Assembly: GCA_900104565.1 (NCBI GenBank) | Contig: LT629952.1 | Location: forward strand, 1,549,604-1,613,603 | Length of the DNA: 64,000 nucleotides | Direction of reading: 5' to 3' | Source: Ruminococcaceae bacterium Marseille-P2935 | Lineage (GTDB): Bacteria > Bacillota > Clostridia > Oscillospirales > Ruminococcaceae | Shown here: piece after piece, positions 62,129 to 64,000 of the stretch | Layout of the letters: the number at the start of each line of letters is the position of its first letter | How positions within the stretch are numbered: the first letter of the stretch is position 1 | Program-made: the position numbers and the translations under genes | The notes under the pieces: model-generated | Seen by the model: only the letters and a program-made list of their open reading frames with translations | The model's database searches: none | What the model was told of the DNA's origin: nothing

Positions 62129-62695
62129 ATGAACAACACCATAACTTCACGGGAAGCACTGTTAAATGCAGCTAAAAAATCTGCTTATCAAAATGGTTTA
62201 TCTAAAATAAACATCCGCCGCATTGCCTCGGACTGCGGTGTTGCTGTTGGTACGGTGTATAATTATTTTCCTTCCAAAGCAGATATGATTGTAGCCATAC
62301 TCGAAGATTTTTGGCAGGACGTGTTCCAAAACAGTGTTTGCGGCACACCCAGCGAACGTTCTTTTCCAGACTTTTTTGAACAGCTTTTTAATCGTTTGAA
62401 CACAAGCCTGCGGCAGTTTGAACAAAAATTTTTAGCAGAAATCGCCCAATTGAGCCTTTCGGAAAAAGAAAAAGGCCGAAAAACCGAGGCCCGGTACTGG
62501 CAGCATATTCTGGATGCGCTACGCAATGCATTGGAGCGGGATGATGCTGTTTTGCCCCAAATTTGGGGAGAGCATTTCACCAAAGAGCAGTTTTCGCAGT
62601 TTGCATTTGTAAATTTAATGTCACTGCTGCGTGCTGGGAAAGAAGACTGCAGCTTCTTTTTGCAGGTTTTGCGCAAATTATTATATCAGCAGTAA
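62129..62695 (+). CDS. TetR/AcrR family transcriptional regulator
   Basis: The 188-residue protein has a TetR helix-turn-helix at about residues 8-55: REALLNAAKKSAYQNGLSKI, IRRIASDCGVAVGTVYNYFP, SKADMIVAIL. The rest is a helical effector domain of unknown ligand. The ATG at 62129 follows TTTGGAGG. Its promoter carries a perfect dyad, and the same dyad sits before the next gene, so it should repress itself and the membrane protein. Confidence 0.9.
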   Translation: MNNTITSREALLNAAKKSAYQNGLSKINIRRIASDCGVAVGTVYNYFPSKADMIVAILEDFWQDVFQNSVCGTPSERSFPDFFEQLFNRLNTSLRQFEQKFLAEIAQLSLSEKEKGRKTEARYWQHILDALRNALERDDAVLPQIWGEHFTKEQFSQFAFVNLMSLLRAGKEDCSFFLQVLRKLLYQQ

Positions 62696-62696
62696 C

Positions 62697-63005
62697 TGCT
62701 TGGCGCACAAGCCGCCTTTACGGGCAATTTGCCCTGAACTTTTCAGATGACAGCTACAGTAACAGTAAACCATTTTTATTGGCATTTTTTCATGTTGATA
62801 AGCATTTTAAATCATTTTATTTTAAATTGTTTTTTTTACATATTTTGTCCCGTACCTACCGTTTGAATAGTTATTTTATATTTTTCAGATCGAGTCAATC
62901 TGTTTATAAACAAAACAAGTGGATCCTGCAGCCTTTGCGGCCAGAAACTTCTTGTTGATATAGATTCAGCCAAATCCGCAGATGCGGACTCTTTTACCGG
63001 CAAAA
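62697..63005. other. Intergenic region between tetR and the membrane-protein gene
   Basis: About 310 AT-rich bases containing the promoter region for the gene at 63036 and its operator. No gene is supported. Confidence 0.5.
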
Positions 63006-63020
63006 ATGAACATCGTTCAG
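63006..63020. promoter_or_regulatory. TetR operator, copy 2
   Basis: ATGAACATCGTTCAG differs from copy 1 in two bases and keeps the TGAACA/GTTCA arms. It stands directly before TTTGGAGG of the membrane-protein gene, as in tetR. Confidence 0.75.
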
Positions 63021-63035
63021 TTTGGAGGAAGAATT

Positions 63036-63695
63036 ATGCAAGCTATTATGGAAACTTTATTTGACATTGTGTATTTAACAACGGTAATCACATTGGGAGT
63101 GGGCATGATCCGGCGCAGCCAAAAGGGCAGCCAATTTAAGCTGTTTGGTATTATGGCGGTAGTTTTGGGCTGTGGAGACGCGTTCCACCTGGTACCCCGG
63201 GCCTGGGCCTTATGCACCACCGGGCTGGAAAGCAACGCTGCTGCATTGGGTTTTGGAAAATTCATAACATCCATTACTATGACCGTTTTTTATGTCATCC
63301 TCTACCATGTATGGAGAAAGCGCTACCAAATCACCGGGCGCCAAGGCTTAAGCTGCGCCATTTATGCTTTGGCGGCAGTGCGAATTCTGCTCTGCCTTTT
63401 TCCGCAAAACGACTGGCTCAGTTACAATCCCCCCATTAGCTGGGGCATCTGGCGGAATATCCCCTTCGCTTTGCTGGGGCTTGTAATTATTATTTTATTT
63501 TACCGGCAAGCTAATAAAAATAGCGACAAGGCCATGAAATGGATGTGGCTGGCCATTGTTTTAAGCTTTGGATTTTATGTGCCTGTCGTACTCTTTTCGG
63601 GCAGCTACCCACTGGTAGGTGTACTGATGATACCCAAAACCTGCGCCTATGTGTGGGTTGTCTGGATGGGCTGGAAGGACAGCAAACAGGCCTAA
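63036..63695 (+). CDS. Membrane protein under TetR control
   Basis: A 219-residue protein with about seven membrane segments: ETLFDIVYLTTVITLGVGMI, FKLFGIMAVVLGCGDAFHLV, ITSITMTVFYVILYHVWRKR and others. I do not recognise a family with certainty. The ATG at 63036 has GGAGGAAG at the right distance; the longer frame from 62982 is not supported. Regulated by the neighbouring TetR through the shared operator, it probably handles a hydrophobic or toxic compound sensed by it. Confidence 0.75.
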   Translation: MQAIMETLFDIVYLTTVITLGVGMIRRSQKGSQFKLFGIMAVVLGCGDAFHLVPRAWALCTTGLESNAAALGFGKFITSITMTVFYVILYHVWRKRYQITGRQGLSCAIYALAAVRILLCLFPQNDWLSYNPPISWGIWRNIPFALLGLVIIILFYRQANKNSDKAMKWMWLAIVLSFGFYVPVVLFSGSYPLVGVLMIPKTCAYVWVVWMGWKDSKQA

Positions 63696-63825
63696 AACAG
63701 TGTATACCCACAACATACCATGCAAAAAAGTGCAGGCAATTTTTTCTACTCAACTACTATCTATTCGTATCATGAAGAAATTCTATTTTGATTATGCTGT
63801 TGATAACATGATTGAAATAGAAATA

Positions 63826-63856
63826 AAAATACCCCCGGCTACGCTGGGGGTATTTT
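63826..63856 (+). terminator. Terminator of the membrane-protein gene
   Basis: AAATACCCCC pairs with GGGGGTATTT over a GGCTACGCT-type loop, with TTTT after. It lies 130 bp past the stop. Confidence 0.8.
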
Positions 63857-63946
63857 ATATTCGGGCAAAGCCCTTGATGCCAGCCACACCCATTGCAATG
63901 GTTTCGGGTTCTAAAGTTTTAATTTGCTCCGTTTCTCCATAAAATT

Positions 63947-63990
63947 ACCCCCAGATATAGTTCTGTTTTCCTACACCTGGGGGGTTGTTT
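63947..63990. other. Second hairpin near the right edge
   Basis: CCCCCAG and CTGGGGG, about 25 nt apart, form a stem followed by GTTGTTTGTC. It may belong to a transcript that crosses the window edge; no gene is visible. Confidence 0.35.
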
Positions 63991-64000
63991 GTCTATTGTC

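Noticed and set aside
63855-63942. Possible C-terminus of a minus-strand gene from beyond the right edge
   Set aside because: A stop codon lies about 29 codons upstream in the same frame, so no continuous coding frame reaches the edge.

Overview
The window looks like a chromosomal segment of an anaerobic Clostridia species, most likely in the Oscillospiraceae/Ruminococcaceae. Pointers are a queT gene with its own leader, a sigI-rsgI pair, GTP-type PEP carboxykinase, formate-tetrahydrofolate ligase, a corrinoid-activation (RACo-like) protein beside DUF1638, purine-rich Shine-Dalgarno sites, frequent TTG/GTG starts and many U-tailed hairpin terminators. No rRNA, tRNA, prophage, CRISPR array or transposase was seen. 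The assignment to a family is inference.

Layout. 1-8900: a DUF815-type ATPase fragment, a Nudix hydrolase, an M14 peptidase, ruvX, a histidine phosphatase, queT, a divergent LysR/MATE pair whose MATE gene has a 360-nt structured leader ending in a terminator, and a RodA/FtsW protein. 9000-13800: fhs, then tsaE-tsaB-rpiB and upp. 14000-21000: the sigI-rsgI anti-sigma pair and a ribose operon (rbsK-D-A-C-B) with LacI-type operators. 21700-30900: dusB, a repeat-rich island, polA-rimI, tsaD and pckG. 31300-33000: a frameshifted transglutaminase lipoprotein and an unknown protein.

33643-42827 is the most unusual part: ten minus-strand genes reading regulator (YheO type), ridA, NCS1 permease, LLM oxidoreductase, M24 peptidase, threonine-synthase-like PLP enzyme, second LLM oxidoreductase, NADPH:F420 reductase (npdG-like), a RibU-like ECF S component, and cofE. 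The last six are spaced 13-24 bp apart or overlap. Together they suggest import of a small N-containing (probably heterocyclic) compound, its reduction with a deazaflavin recycled by NpdG, C-N bond cleavage, and RidA clean-up of enamines. The RibU-like transporter gene overlaps cofE, which raises the idea of deazaflavin salvage.

43460-58300: a YfhO-type membrane protein, a tandemly duplicated 350-bp repeat, yfbR, a degenerate MNT/HEPN pair, argH, argG, a TIM-barrel protein of unknown role, a flavin reductase, a GNAT enzyme and hflX. 58600-64000: a RACo-like activator divergent from DUF1638, and a small TetR regulon in which the same operator precedes tetR and a membrane-protein gene.

Two genome-wide features recur here. 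One is a hairpin-plus-SD leader shared almost base for base by unrelated genes (ruvX, MATE, argH, hflX, possibly the RACo-like gene). The other is a modular family of palindromic intergenic repeats (75-90 bp, about 71 bp and about 350 bp units) at 9.0, 22.8-23.7, 33.1, 46.3-47.1 and perhaps 60.4 kb.
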